Source: Eopsaltria australis (Eukaryota; Chordata; Aves; Passeriformes; Petroicidae). From it: DNA of 64,000 nucleotides. The position numbers and the translations under genes are program-made. The DNA lies in the NCBI GenBank assembly GCA_034509425.1, contig JAVTVJ010000438.1, positions 1,302,001 through 1,366,000 on the forward strand. Reading direction: 5' to 3'. Below the pieces are notes generated by a model. That model ran no database searches, had not been told where the DNA came from, and worked only from the letters and a program-made list of their open reading frames with translations. Of this stretch, positions 12,490 to 20,719 are shown in pieces; position 1 is the first letter of the stretch, and the number at the start of each line of letters is the position of its first letter.

Positions 12490-14520
12490 ATTCACCCTAA
12501 AAGAACTGGGTTAATTGGGTTACAGGATTGCTAGATGGATAGATATGTGAAGAGATAGAATGTCTCTGCTGTTTCTTCACAGCTATATAATGGAAAAGAT
12601 CCATTTCTTTGTTGAGTTTCATATACAACATCCTCTTCAGCTCCCCGCCCCCCATCTCTCTCTCAAACACACACACCCTTTGCTAGAAATACGGCAAAGA
12701 TATCAAATCACATCTAAGACCCTCAGAATTTATCTGCTGTAAGTATCAGTGGTCATATCCTACTGGGCTCACACACTTTTTAACGCAAGCAATAAGACGA
12801 CTTTGTGGCTGGGGAGTAATGTGATCCTGAATGCACAGTACCATGCACTTTGCTGGACAGTGATGGTCTATGCCTAGAAATTCTTCCTTTTGTATGTGCA
12901 TATGTAATAGCATCATAAATTCAAGTCTATACTTTGGAATGTTTTGTGCTCAAGATCTTTTAATCTCTTAAGAAACTGTATGATACTCAGATACAGTTCC
13001 CCCTTAGCTGTAGAGTCCTGTCAAAACCATTTTGTTTGTTTGGAGGAGTTACTTTTGGCTTGCTGTCTGTCCTCGTTTGCTGTATCAGGGTCAGAATCTG
13101 TTTCCAGGGTTCAGATGAATGCATTAGCTGCCCTGCTTCCTAGTGATACCATGTGAGTGTGTATTGCGCTGTGTCCCTGTGAGTCCACATAGGCCTGAAA
13201 ATAGGTCTTAATAAGTGCCCTAACCTTATGTTAGCATGCATTGGATACCCCTTTTACTGGGATATTCTAGGTTTATCCATTAGAACTATTTGCTTTCTGT
13301 GAATGCTAGAGATTTTCATTCAATGTTTTGCATATTGTATTGAGTCAGGCCAAAATTCCCTCTTTTAGAGTCAGCTGAAGGTCCAGAGGTAGTGCTCTGC
13401 CTTCTCTGTCATTGAGTGCGCTTTCTCTCGTGGTTTGTAGGATGAGCTCCTCTTCAGTTGTGAAAGAAAGGTATCTGAATGTAGCTAAAATACCAGGAAA
13501 TATTAACTGTGTCTCTTCCCTGCCAATTGTTGTAATGGCTGAGTGTGATATAAACTTCCATTCAGTAGTTCCATTCCTCCTATAGTATTGTCATTCAAGG
13601 TCATTCATTTCTTTATTGCTGAGGGAACATAGACAGGCAAAATAACTTTGATTATATAATTAGAGTTTATTGCTGTCTAACCCAGACTTGCAATGAGATG
13701 GAGTTAAATTTGTTTACCCATTCTTCATAAATCCAGACTTTTGAGCACTTAGCCATGCAGCCTTTTTTTTTTTTTTTTTTTTTTGCATAGGCCTTGTAAC
13801 TTGTGCATAATACTCAGCTCCTTAAGAAAAAAAAAAAAAGGTGTGGAATGTGGGAGCAAAACCTACATTCTGTTTTCAACAGTTATCAACTGCTAGATGA
13901 GAATGAGTTTCCTTCTTGGTGCCAGCAGGAAAAACAGAAGTAGTTGGGGTGATGTTATGGTGGGGACAGGATTTAAACAAGGTGGTGAGTGTATGGAAGT
14001 GAGACAGGACTTGTAGAAGGAAGTAATTTCTTCCATCAGATAAAACTTGGGAGGAAAAGGACATCTCTTCAGGTCAAGTGCCCTGACCCTTTTGCAGGTT
14101 AAACTTGAGATCTGACCCTGTGGATACCACCAAAAGCAAAGCCCTTGCTACCCTGTGTCTGAGTGCAAGCAGGTTCTCTGTTGGCTCAGGGATGGTAGGA
14201 ATGGAATAGTCCACAAGATTTTACTTCCAAACCTGAGCTTGTTCCCACACAGCTGCACACTGTGCTGCTCTTTGCTCACAACGCACCTCACTGGTTTATC
14301 ACTTGGGCACAGGATCAGGCTGGGAACCTGAGACTTAAGCATTATCTCAACCTGTGCCTCTGACACGTGTGTGAGACCCCCAGAAGGGGAAGTGAGGCCA
14401 GGGGGATGTGGGGTTCACACCTACTTACCCCACAACCTGTGTGCTTCAATCAACTGCTGGTGACTGCAGCCACCATACTTTACAGTCAGATGTTGCAGAG
14501 CACTCTCTTCCCCTAAAACA
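12490..14520. other. Intergenic, no gene recognised
   Basis: No exon or transposon recognised. Contains the T22/A13 pair at 13763-13839 and a short run of ACACAC near 12667-12675. Confidence 0.55.
13763..13839. repeat. T22 homopolymer followed by A13 homopolymer
   Basis: A run of 22 T (13763-13784) is followed 42 bases later by a run of 13 A (13827-13839). The two could pair as an A-T stem. The simplest reading is two independent homopolymers; no retroposed gene body lies between them. Confidence 0.85.
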
Positions 14521-14529
14521 TGCATTCCC

Positions 14530-15130
14530 AATGGTCAAGAATGAAATAATGTGTTTATCTTTTTATTAACTAAGTCCTCTCAAATGCTGGTAGCATGAAG
14601 GCTTGCTGGATGTCAGGATTTATAATATCACTCAGGCAATTACATCAAACTCAACACAGCACCCTGATATTAAACCTGTCCCAAAGGAGGCCGGCTCCAA
14701 AGTTGATGGAGTTATTTCAGCCCTGAAATGCAGGATTTGAAACTTGTGCATTGAACTACCAAACAAGTGTGTGCTTCCTTGGGACATGGCAAGCATATAT
14801 TTGTAGGAAGTGGAATTAACAGTCTCCCTGACAGGTTTTCTGCATGGAGCTTTTCGGCTGGTCAAGACCACACTTAATTAAATCGCCGTGCAAAGTGTCA
14901 GCCATAAAAATGGGGTGGAGGGGAGAGTTTTATCTCTCCAGCAAGTAAGAATGGATGATGAAGCCACTAGAGTCAATGGCAGTATTCAAATCATAGGTAA
15001 AATTAACCCCTTGTGGTAAACGAGAAAAGGGTTTAATAAATGAGATGGTCTCACATTACTCAGGTAATAACGTGTCTGCCATTGAGTCTGTATCTGTTCC
15101 ATGTTTCAAATGACAAGATTTGGCAATGAA
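14530..15130. promoter_or_regulatory. Candidate conserved noncoding block below NHLH2
   Basis: AT-rich sequence lying 0.5-1.1 kb past the inferred polyadenylation site. It includes ACTTAATTAAATCGCC at about 14872-14887 (homeodomain TAATTA core) and CCATAAAA at about 14902-14909 (posterior-HOX-like). Stretches such as GGTAAAATTAACCCC look constrained, but conservation cannot be shown from one sequence. Confidence 0.35.
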
Positions 15131-15615
15131 GCCTTATATAAAAGATTATGGTTGAAGTTTTCTAAAGTAGGGAAAGGGCACAAGATTTTTCCTTGGTTTC
15201 AGTAGAATAAGACCTGGCCAGAGAGGGATCAAAGCTGAATTTAAACAACAGAAAGAAAATCCAGTGCATTCGGGCAGGACACAACACATACATTTTATCA
15301 AAGAGTGAGGTAGCAAAACAGGTGCTTGCATCAGATTGGATTGTACAGCTGGAACTTTGGAACATGTGACCAGATGCCAGTCATGATGAGACTGGGAGAA
15401 AGTGACAGCGAGGGTCCTGCCGTCTCCTTTACATTTGGGCAGGGCAGCGAGCTGAGAGCGGCTGGAGCAGGGGAGCTGTGGTGGAGGGACTGCAGTCTGA
15501 GTCTCTCTAGGAGGAGGCAGGTAACCTGTTGAAGCTTCCCATGCATGACTTGAAAAGCCTCTGCAATCCTTATTCATAAGGACATCTCATGTCTATCTTA
15601 CAGAAGGACCAACAG
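15131..15615. other. Intergenic between NHLH2 end and the 14.5-15.1 kb block
   Basis: A 143-codon minus-strand frame (15146-15577) is present but has no recognisable domain and runs opposite a short plus frame. Nothing else is seen. It could include an extended NHLH2 3' UTR if the proximal signals are bypassed. Confidence 0.4.
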
Positions 15616-15641
15616 GGAAAAATAATTAGGAAAAAACAGCT

Positions 15642-15660
15642 TTTATTTGATACTTTTATT
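15642..15660 (-). terminator. NHLH2: Tandem polyadenylation signals for NHLH2
   Basis: Two AATAAA hexamers lie 13 bases apart on the minus strand (plus-strand TTTATT at 15655-15660 and 15642-15647). Cleavage would be expected 10-30 bases further on, near 15615-15630. They are the first closely paired canonical signals in a plausible place about 1.16 kb past the stop codon. Other TTTATT-like strings lie nearer the stop, so alternative shorter ends are possible. Confidence 0.55.
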
Positions 15661-16008
15661 TATATGCAAAACAGCTCACCATTCATGAGAGATATGAAAA
15701 ATGCATCAGATAGAAACCAGATTTATCTATTTTCACTACAAAATATTGCATTATATAAAGCAACATAGACACACAAAAAAACCCTGAAAAAGACTAAAAT
15801 CTTTGGATAGCAGATGTGGTTTTTTTCTTTTTCTCTTTTGTCCCTAAAATGCGCTTCTTGTTTTAAGAGATTCACAGCAAAGAACATGAAACATTTTCAG
15901 GTTATAGAATTTTTTTGGTTGTCACAAAGGAAAGCAGTCCTGGATTTACTTTTCTTTCTTTTTTTTTTCTTTTTTTTTTTAGGAAAAAAATGTCCTTTCC
16001 TAAAAATA

Positions 16009-16079
16009 TACCACACACATACACACCCACGCTCACTCCCACACACATGCATGTATACGCACACACACATATACACCCA
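16009..16079. repeat. Imperfect CA/TG dinucleotide repeat inside the NHLH2 3' UTR
   Basis: The plus strand reads as broken runs of CACACA with interspersed TATA, CCCAC and CATGCATG. On the NHLH2 transcript this becomes a UG-rich tract of about 70 bases. UG-rich 3' UTR tracts are known binding sites for TDP-43 and CELF family proteins; whether it binds them here is inference. Confidence 0.8.
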
Positions 16080-16819
16080 CAAAGAAACTACTTCCCTTAT
16101 AAACGATTTGCAAAGTACTTTTCAGACGCAACTATAGATCAGAATAACGACAAGTTTTAAAAAAAACCTCTCCTAGTTAAGTGCTAGTGGTTGTTGATCC
16201 CACACAAGGAAAGAAAGAAAAAAGGTCAAGAACAAATGCCTTGATATATATAAAATATACTTATAAACAGGGAGGGGGGGAGGTTTGTGGTACACAAGTG
16301 CAATATAATTGGAGGGAAAAAATAAATTAAAAAGAAAAGAAAAGAAAATGAACACTGTATTGATCCCAACAAACACTCATAAAGTCAAACATAATATTCC
16401 ACAGGAGAAAGTGTAAACACCCGACTATAGAAACCAATTGGCACGAAGTATCCAAAGTAAAATTGCCACCACTCTGAAAAATAAATAAATCTTGAAAAAA
16501 ATAAATTGTCAACTCCTTCTACCATAAATAAAAAATAGTTATTTTTAACTGCACCCATGGGTCACACGTTTAAGGTCACAAGTAGATGTTTTTGGATATA
16601 TATAAAGGGGCACTTGACAGCCTGAAGAGACAATCCGGTTTTACATTTCTCTTCGAAAAGCGGGCTCTCGACCGGGCGGGAGCCCTGCGAGGGGGGGTGG
16701 GGAGCTCAAGCAGCGGGGACCCCCGGGCCCCGCCGCCACCCCGGGGAAGGCGCTGCCCGCCGCGGCCGGACCCGAGGCGACGGGACTGGGGTCCCGGGGC
16801 TCCGGGCGTCCGTCGGGCG

Positions 16820-17251
16820 CTACACGTCCAGCACGTGGTTGAGATAGGAGATGTAGCAGATGGCGAGGCGCAGGATCTCGATCTTGGAGAGCTTCTTGTC
16901 GGGGGGCAGGGTGGGCAGCAGCTTGCGCAGCTCGGCGAAGGCCAGGTTGAAGGCCTCCACGCGGATGCGCTCCCGCGTGGCGTGGGCCGAGCGGTACTTG
17001 GCGGTGGCGCGGCGCCGCCGGCGCTTCTCCTCCCGGCTCAGCGGCGGCGGGTGCAGCCCGGGCCGGGCCCCGCGGCCCTCCCCGCCGCCGCCGCCGCCGC
17101 CCCGGCCCTCGCCGCCGCCGCCCTCGGCGGGCTCCGGGTCGGAGACGCAGCAGCTGAGCGCCTGGGCGTCCGCGCCGCCCAGGGACTCCGGGTCGGAGGG
17201 CGCCGAGGAGGGGTGGTCGGAGTCAGCAGCTTGGTCCGGGCTAAGCATCAT
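16820..17251 (-). CDS. NHLH2: NHLH2, neuronal basic helix-loop-helix transcription factor
   Basis: The frame encodes 143 residues, close to the 135 of the human protein as I recall it. It starts [17 protein letters not shown], the NHLH2 N-terminus, and ends in [13 protein letters not shown]. Residues about 76-91 form an arginine-rich basic region with AKYRSAH (NHLH1 has AKYRTAH, so this is NHLH2). ATRERIRV at 91-98 carries the E-box-contacting glutamate E94. Helix 1, the loop LPTLPPDKK and helix 2 follow to residue 142. Residues 10-40 are acidic and serine-rich. Residues 44-60 are an almost pure Gly/Glu/Arg tract that the mammalian protein lacks in this form. From knowledge of the family, it is a nuclear E-box (CANNTG) factor that dimerises with E-proteins and acts in developing neurons, hypothalamic energy balance and GnRH neurons. 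The second in-frame ATG directly follows the first; I chose the first, which matches the orthologue. Stop is TAG. Coding is intronless. Identity is very secure. Confidence 0.97.
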   Translation of the reverse strand: MMLSPDQAADSDHPSSAPSDPESLGGADAQALSCCVSDPEPAEGGGGEGRGGGGGGGEGRGARPGLHPPPLSREEKRRRRRATAKYRSAHATRERIRVEAFNLAFAELRKLLPTLPPDKKLSKIEILRLAICYISYLNHVLDV

Positions 17252-17270
17252 CTTGGAGGGGGCGGAGGAG

Positions 17271-17300
17271 CCTTCCCGAGACAGAGAAGCAGAGAGAGCG
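17271..17300 (-). other. NHLH2: Candidate splice acceptor for the NHLH2 coding exon
   Basis: On the minus strand a pyrimidine-rich run (CTCTCTCTGCTTCTCTGTC) is followed by GGGAAG, giving an AG at 17273-17272. The exon would begin at 17271, leaving 20 bases of 5' UTR before the ATG. Mammalian NHLH2 has noncoding 5' exon(s) spliced to a single coding exon, which fits. The tract is interrupted by CGGG just before the AG, so the true acceptor could lie elsewhere. Confidence 0.4.
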
Positions 17301-18118
17301 GGTCAGGGCCCCGGCCCCGGGATACAGGGGCAAGGCGGGGAGCAGGGACATGGGCAGGGACACGAGGGACATGTCGCTCCCCGCGCCCTGCCTCCCGCGC
17401 CGGTACCGCCCGACCGGGGCGGGGGGAAAGCCGGGTGGACGAGTCGTGACCCCTTCAGGGTGTCCTAATGAGAGCAATATCGGGGATAAACGATACCCTG
17501 TCATTTACCCATCCCCTCTCTAGCGTTTGACGGCAGCTTCAGCGGAATATACTTCCTGCCGTTATTCCCCGCGCTTGCTTGGGTGTTGAAACAGGCCCAG
17601 AGAGCAATGGAAGATTTTTTTTTTTCCCAAACAAGCTAGTATCTAGTGTCTCAATATTATGATGATTCCTCACCACCCCCGCCTCGGCCCCCAATTTTAA
17701 TATTGTCCTTTCTGGCCTGCCAGTTTCTGCTTAACCGTTTCTCTTTCGGCAACGCTCTATGGGATTCAGGCTACAGACATGATACTTTTAAATACACAGC
17801 TCAAGGCTCCACAAATATAACAAGGCCAGTGGGGAGATTTATTTCCCCAATCCCTACGGGATTCGATGTATGTGCTAGGCTCTCCTTTCCGCTCTTTTCT
17901 CTGTGCTCCTTCTTTTTTCTTTTTCTTTCTTTCTTTCCTTTCCTGCTGCCAATTGTGCAGATAGCGATTTGCTAGCGATCAAATGGGAATGTTTGGAGAG
18001 TTTCCGTTTCCTAAGCGTGGGATTCAAAAAGAAACAAAACCCCAAAGCAGAGGCCGAACTTTTCCATCCCTTTAAATTTTCCCTCCTCTCCCCTCCCTGC
18101 GCGAAAAGAGGGGGAGGC

Positions 18119-18139
18119 TAAATAAATAAATAAATAAAT
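18119..18139. repeat. (AAAT)n microsatellite
   Basis: Five AAAT units in the AT-rich gap between the two CpG-dense parts of the NHLH2 5' region. Confidence 0.9.
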
Positions 18140-18302
18140 GCGGACGTGCCTTTCAAAAGAAAATTGAATCGTATCTTCTTGCGGCCTCACAGAGCACCAT
18201 CTGTCATGTAGACAGCAATACAAATCCGAGCGCGTCCGTGGACATGCCGGCATGTAATAAAACAATACATCAGGCAAGTAGTGAATAACCTTGGACACAA
18301 AT

Positions 18303-18332
18303 GTGCGTGTGTGTGTGTGTGTGTGTGTGTGC
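18303..18332. repeat. (GT)n microsatellite
   Basis: About 13 GT units with one GC interruption near the start, inside the region upstream of the NHLH2 coding exon; followed by a CAGCTG E-box. Confidence 0.9.
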
Positions 18333-19091
18333 AGCTGGGGTGTCGAGCGAGGTGGGGAGCGAGCCCGACGGAGGAGGGAACATCACATCCTCCCTTCCCC
18401 CGAATTAAGATTGCAAAGTATTTCCACATAAAGTTTCCAGGGAGAGTCCCAGTCGGGCCTCAGACCCGGCTGGGAAAAATAAACTATTATTATTTTTGTT
18501 AACAATAACAACCACACGGATAGGAGGAATTCTTCCCAGGCAGGGCTACAGCTAAGCCTTCCCCAGCGGGGCGAGATGCGGGGCACGCGTGGCGGGGCAG
18601 AGGGGCTCCGCCGGGGCCGAGGCTCAGCGCTCCCCGGGGTGCGCCAGGACCCAGGACTGGGGAGGGGGAGACGAGAGCGCTTCCTGCCCCCGGTAAGGGC
18701 CGTCTCTTGCCGGGGCCGTCGGAAACGCTTCCTCTTCGATTTTTAATAAGGAGCGTTAATCAGGCCCACAAGGCAGGGGTGGGGAAAAAAAACATTAGCG
18801 CGCAAGTCAGGTATCAGTGATCTCGTGGGGCAAAAAGATAAAGAGGAAAGGTTTAAAATCACCTTTCAACTGGCATCCAAGCTAGGGGTCTTATGCAAAA
18901 GCACGACAGAGAGGCAGGATTTGCAGGGCGGTTGTACGAAAACGGGCAATTAAAGCGGTGGTTCCTGAAGAAAGTTGCTTAGAGGTTTCTCTACGGCGTG
19001 TGTTGAATTTTTTGCTTTGATTTGGATTAATCTGTACCGTGGGGCACAGTGGGGACCTGAACCGGAAAGAGGCTTCCCCCCCCCTCTATTT

Positions 19092-19125
19092 TTATTACTA
19101 TTATTATTATTATTATTATTATTAC
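19092..19125. repeat. (ATT)n microsatellite
   Basis: About nine ATT units with one ACT interruption, following a C-rich run, about 60 bases below the candidate donor at 19183 and hence inside the putative first intron. Confidence 0.9.
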
Positions 19126-19177
19126 AATAAACCCATGCCCCGTGCTACCTGTAAAAGGGAAATATATTGTTAAGGCT

Positions 19178-19190
19178 GCTTACCTCAGTG
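19178..19190 (-). other. NHLH2: Candidate 5' UTR splice donor (proximal)
   Basis: The minus strand reads CACTGAG then GTAAGC, a good match to the vertebrate donor consensus, with the exon ending at 19184. It lies in the CpG-rich domain between the promoter-like block and the coding exon, so it could close a noncoding first exon of NHLH2, giving an intron of about 1.9 kb. Confidence 0.35.
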
Positions 19191-19441
19191 GAGTCGTTTG
19201 GACAGCCTCTCTTTCCAGGTCCCCTCGCCCCCTCGGCGATTCCTTTACAGTTCAAATGACCCTCCGGGAGCGGAGCATGGAAAATTTAAAAAATCAAAAT
19301 CAAATAAAATTAATTACGAGCGAAAAAGTGTCCTGCTCGAATGGGGAAAGGCAGATCTCATCCCTCGCCGCGGCCTCCAGCGCTCCAGAGATGGGAGATG
19401 TTATACTGTCGTGTTTGTTTGCCGAGTATAAATAACAAGTT

Positions 19442-19452
19442 ACTTACAACGC
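19442..19452 (-). other. NHLH2: Candidate 5' UTR splice donor (distal)
   Basis: The minus strand reads GCGTT then GTAAGTAA, with a perfect intronic GTAAGT but a weak exonic side. It is an alternative to the donor near 19183; either or both could be used by different NHLH2 5' exons. Confidence 0.3.
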
Positions 19453-20407
19453 ATCAGGGGAGAAAAAGCGTTTCCCCATCAAAGTCCTCCTCCGCCCGTT
19501 TGTCCGGGACAGCGGCAGCAGCGCACCGGCGGCTTCGGCCGGTCGGTTTTAGAGGAGGAAAGTGCCCTCTCCCCCGCTTTTCTTCCTCCTCTTCCCCGAC
19601 CTCGATAAATAACAAAAGGATGCGGCGACAGCACCGGCACCGTCCGGGATGATTCCCTCTCTCCCGCCCCCTCAGCCTCTCCTTCCCCGCGGCAGCCCCG
19701 CCGCTCCCGGGCCGGGCGGGTCGCGGGGCCCGGGGCGCGGAGCCCGGAGCCCGGGGCGCAGAGCCCGGCGCGGCGCTGCCGGCTTTGTTCCGCCGCGGCC
19801 CGGCGCACAGGCACGCCGCGGGTCGGGGTAACAATGCGTCGCTCCCTCCTTTCTTCTCTATTCTCTTTTTTGGGGGGTAGGGGGGTGGGGGGGTTGTAAC
19901 GTGCGGTTTTGTTAATTCACCGGTCCGGCGGAGAGGGGCAGGAGCGGGGGAGACGCCGTCGGAAAATGAATGTTTGGTTTAGTTCTTCTTCTAGTCCTTC
20001 AAGAACTGGCGAGGGGAGAAAAAAATGGGTAAACGAAACCCCCATCCGTCCCTGAGCTTCCTAACTCTTCCTGCATCTTTCGAGTGAAAAATAAAGGAAA
20101 ATATGCGAACGTTGAAAAAAAGAAAAACAAAACGAAATAAACGAAAATCTCGGCGCGGGTTCGGAGCGGCTGCGAGAGATAACGGCGGTGCAGGGCAAGG
20201 TACGCTCACATGCACAAAAAGAAAGTGCAGTTCCTCCTCCCACCCCTCCCGGAGCGGCAAAGAAGCCAAGGAGGGGTGCGGAAGGTGGCAGGGGCGAGAC
20301 AGACAGACGGAGCGGAGATGTGTGTGGATCCACTTCTGGTACCAAAGGGTTTCGCCTAGAGATGGTCGGAAGAGATAAAGGCTCGGAGAAAAAGGGGGCG
20401 GCATTTT

Positions 20408-20670
20408 TTCCCTCTTAAATTGGTATTTAATGGGAAAGCCTATTGGACAGAAACCTGGACACGAGTCACTTAATTGGACTTGACATCTGTCACAGTGTGG
20501 GAGTTTTCACAGCCCAAATATTTTCAGCAGATCAGATTCTCGCTGAATCTGTGCCACAAATTATAACAGTCGAGAGCAGCCCATGATATAAACTCTAGCC
20601 TCTGGATATACAGTCTCTAGCCATGCTCGCTCCCGCTGCCGTCGTCTCCCCCCGCCCAAATATTGGATAC
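20408..20670 (-). promoter_or_regulatory. NHLH2: Probable NHLH2 upstream promoter with four CCAAT boxes
   Basis: On the minus strand CCAAT occurs at 20423-20419, 20446-20442, 20477-20473 and 20666-20662, all in the same orientation and directed towards NHLH2. An AT-rich TATA-like stretch (TTAAATA at 20430-20424) lies between the first two. The block marks the outer edge of the CpG-rich domain. Transcription would be expected to begin a little below 20400. A plus-strand TATA-like GATATAAA at about 20584-20591 could drive divergent transcription. No start site is observed directly. Confidence 0.5.
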
Positions 20671-20719
20671 CCACTGATCTAGAAAAACACCGCTGGCATT
20701 TCGCATGTAAGCTAATAAA

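Larger units (their letters stand above)
15620..16819 (-). other. NHLH2: NHLH2 3' untranslated region (inferred)
   Basis: About 1.2 kb of AT-rich sequence follows the stop codon on the minus strand and runs without any competing gene to two AATAAA signals. On the transcript it holds a UG-rich stretch (complement of 16009-16079), an A-rich stretch (complement of 15951-15981) and several AU-rich patches. The sharp change from the GC-rich coding exon to AT-rich DNA near 16660 is typical of a long vertebrate 3' UTR. The exact end is inferred from the polyadenylation signals, not observed. Confidence 0.65.
16660..20400. promoter_or_regulatory. NHLH2: CpG-rich domain spanning NHLH2 exon, upstream intron and first exons
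   Basis: CpG dinucleotides and GC-rich runs are dense at 16660-17450 and 18530-20360, with a more AT-rich gap between (17500-18500). Most of the flank to either side is CpG-poor. Broad, sometimes split CpG islands covering the whole gene are typical of developmental transcription factors under Polycomb control. Within it, 19660-19830 is extremely GC-rich, with GGGGGCGGG Sp1-type sites on the minus strand. Confidence 0.8.

Noticed and set aside
16586..17468. Long plus-strand frames of 287 and 202 codons across the NHLH2 exon
   Set aside because: They are antisense shadows of a GC-rich coding exon; their Arg/Pro/Gly-rich products are compositional.
19454..19834. Minus-strand frames of 126 and 111 codons upstream of NHLH2
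   Set aside because: Low-complexity Arg/Ala/Gly/Pro products from an extremely GC-rich CpG island; no homology recognised and more likely 5' UTR or intron.
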